Assembly (NCBI RefSeq): GCF_017353255.1
Contig: NZ_JAFMYU010000025.1
Coordinates: forward strand, 32,692-96,691
Origin: Fibrella aquatilis
Lineage (GTDB): Bacteria; Bacteroidota; Bacteroidia; Cytophagales; Spirosomataceae
Direction of reading: 5' to 3'
Length of the DNA: 64,000 bases
Shown: positions 63,912 through 64,000 of the stretch, piece by piece
How the letters are laid out: each line of letters starts with the position of its first letter
Numbering within the stretch: the first letter of the stretch is position 1
The notes under the pieces: model-generated
Database searches by the model: none
Told to the model about the DNA's origin: nothing
The model's input: only the letters and a program-made list of their open reading frames with translations
Program-made: the position numbers and the translations under genes

Positions 63912-64000
63912 GAGTCTAAGGTCTAAGGTTTAATGTCTAAACGGTCCGCCGTCGCGGTTGCTTCGCTAGCTAGGCCCCTCGACTGCGCTCGGGGTGACAG
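63912..64000. repeat. 7-nt word array and REP-like sequence at window end
   Basis: After the curlin stop, TCTA at 63915 and 63922, TTTA at 63929 and TCTA at 63936 keep a period of 7. Then CCCCTCGACTGCGCTCGGGG followed by TGACAG (63975-64000) is a REP-like word common in bacterial intergenic DNA. The window ends before any partner arm. Confidence 0.7.

Overview
The window looks like chromosomal DNA of a moderately GC-rich member of the Bacteroidota, most likely order Cytophagales near Spirosoma, Fibrella or Fibrisoma. The evidence is a SusC/SusD pair, several lipoproteins, a LytTR regulator, C-terminal type IX secretion (T9SS) sorting domains, a curlin-repeat amyloid protein, almost no Shine-Dalgarno sequences, and a few TAnnTTTG-type promoter boxes. 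The genus is an inference. No rRNA, tRNA, CRISPR array, insertion sequence or complete prophage was seen.

Layout. 1-3.3 kb: arginine genes argG (cut by the window edge) and argC, with a glycosyltransferase gene between them. 3.4-4.5 kb: an AT-rich multi-pass membrane protein and a small hypothetical. 4.9-8.1 kb: nucleotide-sugar genes rfbA, rfbB and galE on the minus strand. 8.2-10.9 kb: a transglutaminase-like protein, a Uma2-type nuclease and dprA. 11.1-19.2 kb: an exported block with two paralogous fasciclin proteins, a PhoX-like lipoprotein, a MauG-type di-heme peroxidase, and an SO2930-type di-heme cytochrome with its beta-helix partner. 19.4-25.1 kb: GlsB-type membrane protein, LytTR regulator, DMT-type protein, MerR regulator and alaS. 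25.2-27.1 kb: a Septu-like ATPase plus HNH pair. 27.2-30.8 kb: a DUF3667 protein and two tandem lipoproteins. 31.2-37.9 kb: SusC/SusD and a sorbosone dehydrogenase-like lipoprotein. 38.0-39.8 kb: an AT-rich ATPase plus DUF4276/TOPRIM-like pair, a candidate defence system. 39.9-40.6 kb: a lipoprotein fusing an SdrD-B-like domain to cytochrome c.

40.9-63.9 kb is a mostly co-directional surface block. It holds a small exported protein, three tandem phage-tail-collar (MdpB-like) proteins, a periplasmic-binding-protein fold protein without a signal peptide, three large T9SS cargo proteins (1411, 1066 and about 2832 residues), a TPR/membrane/HTH regulator and a curlin-repeat protein. Together they look like a programme for building adhesins and extracellular matrix.

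The most unusual signal is not a gene. At least twelve gene boundaries carry inverted repeats, with arms of 12 to 76 bp and often perfect or one mismatch. Each has its own sequence. Several arms are built from degenerate 7-nt tandem words that keep a strict 7-base period, and the elements often absorb or abut the stop codons of the flanking genes. They lie between convergent, tandem and divergent genes, so simple termination does not explain all of them.
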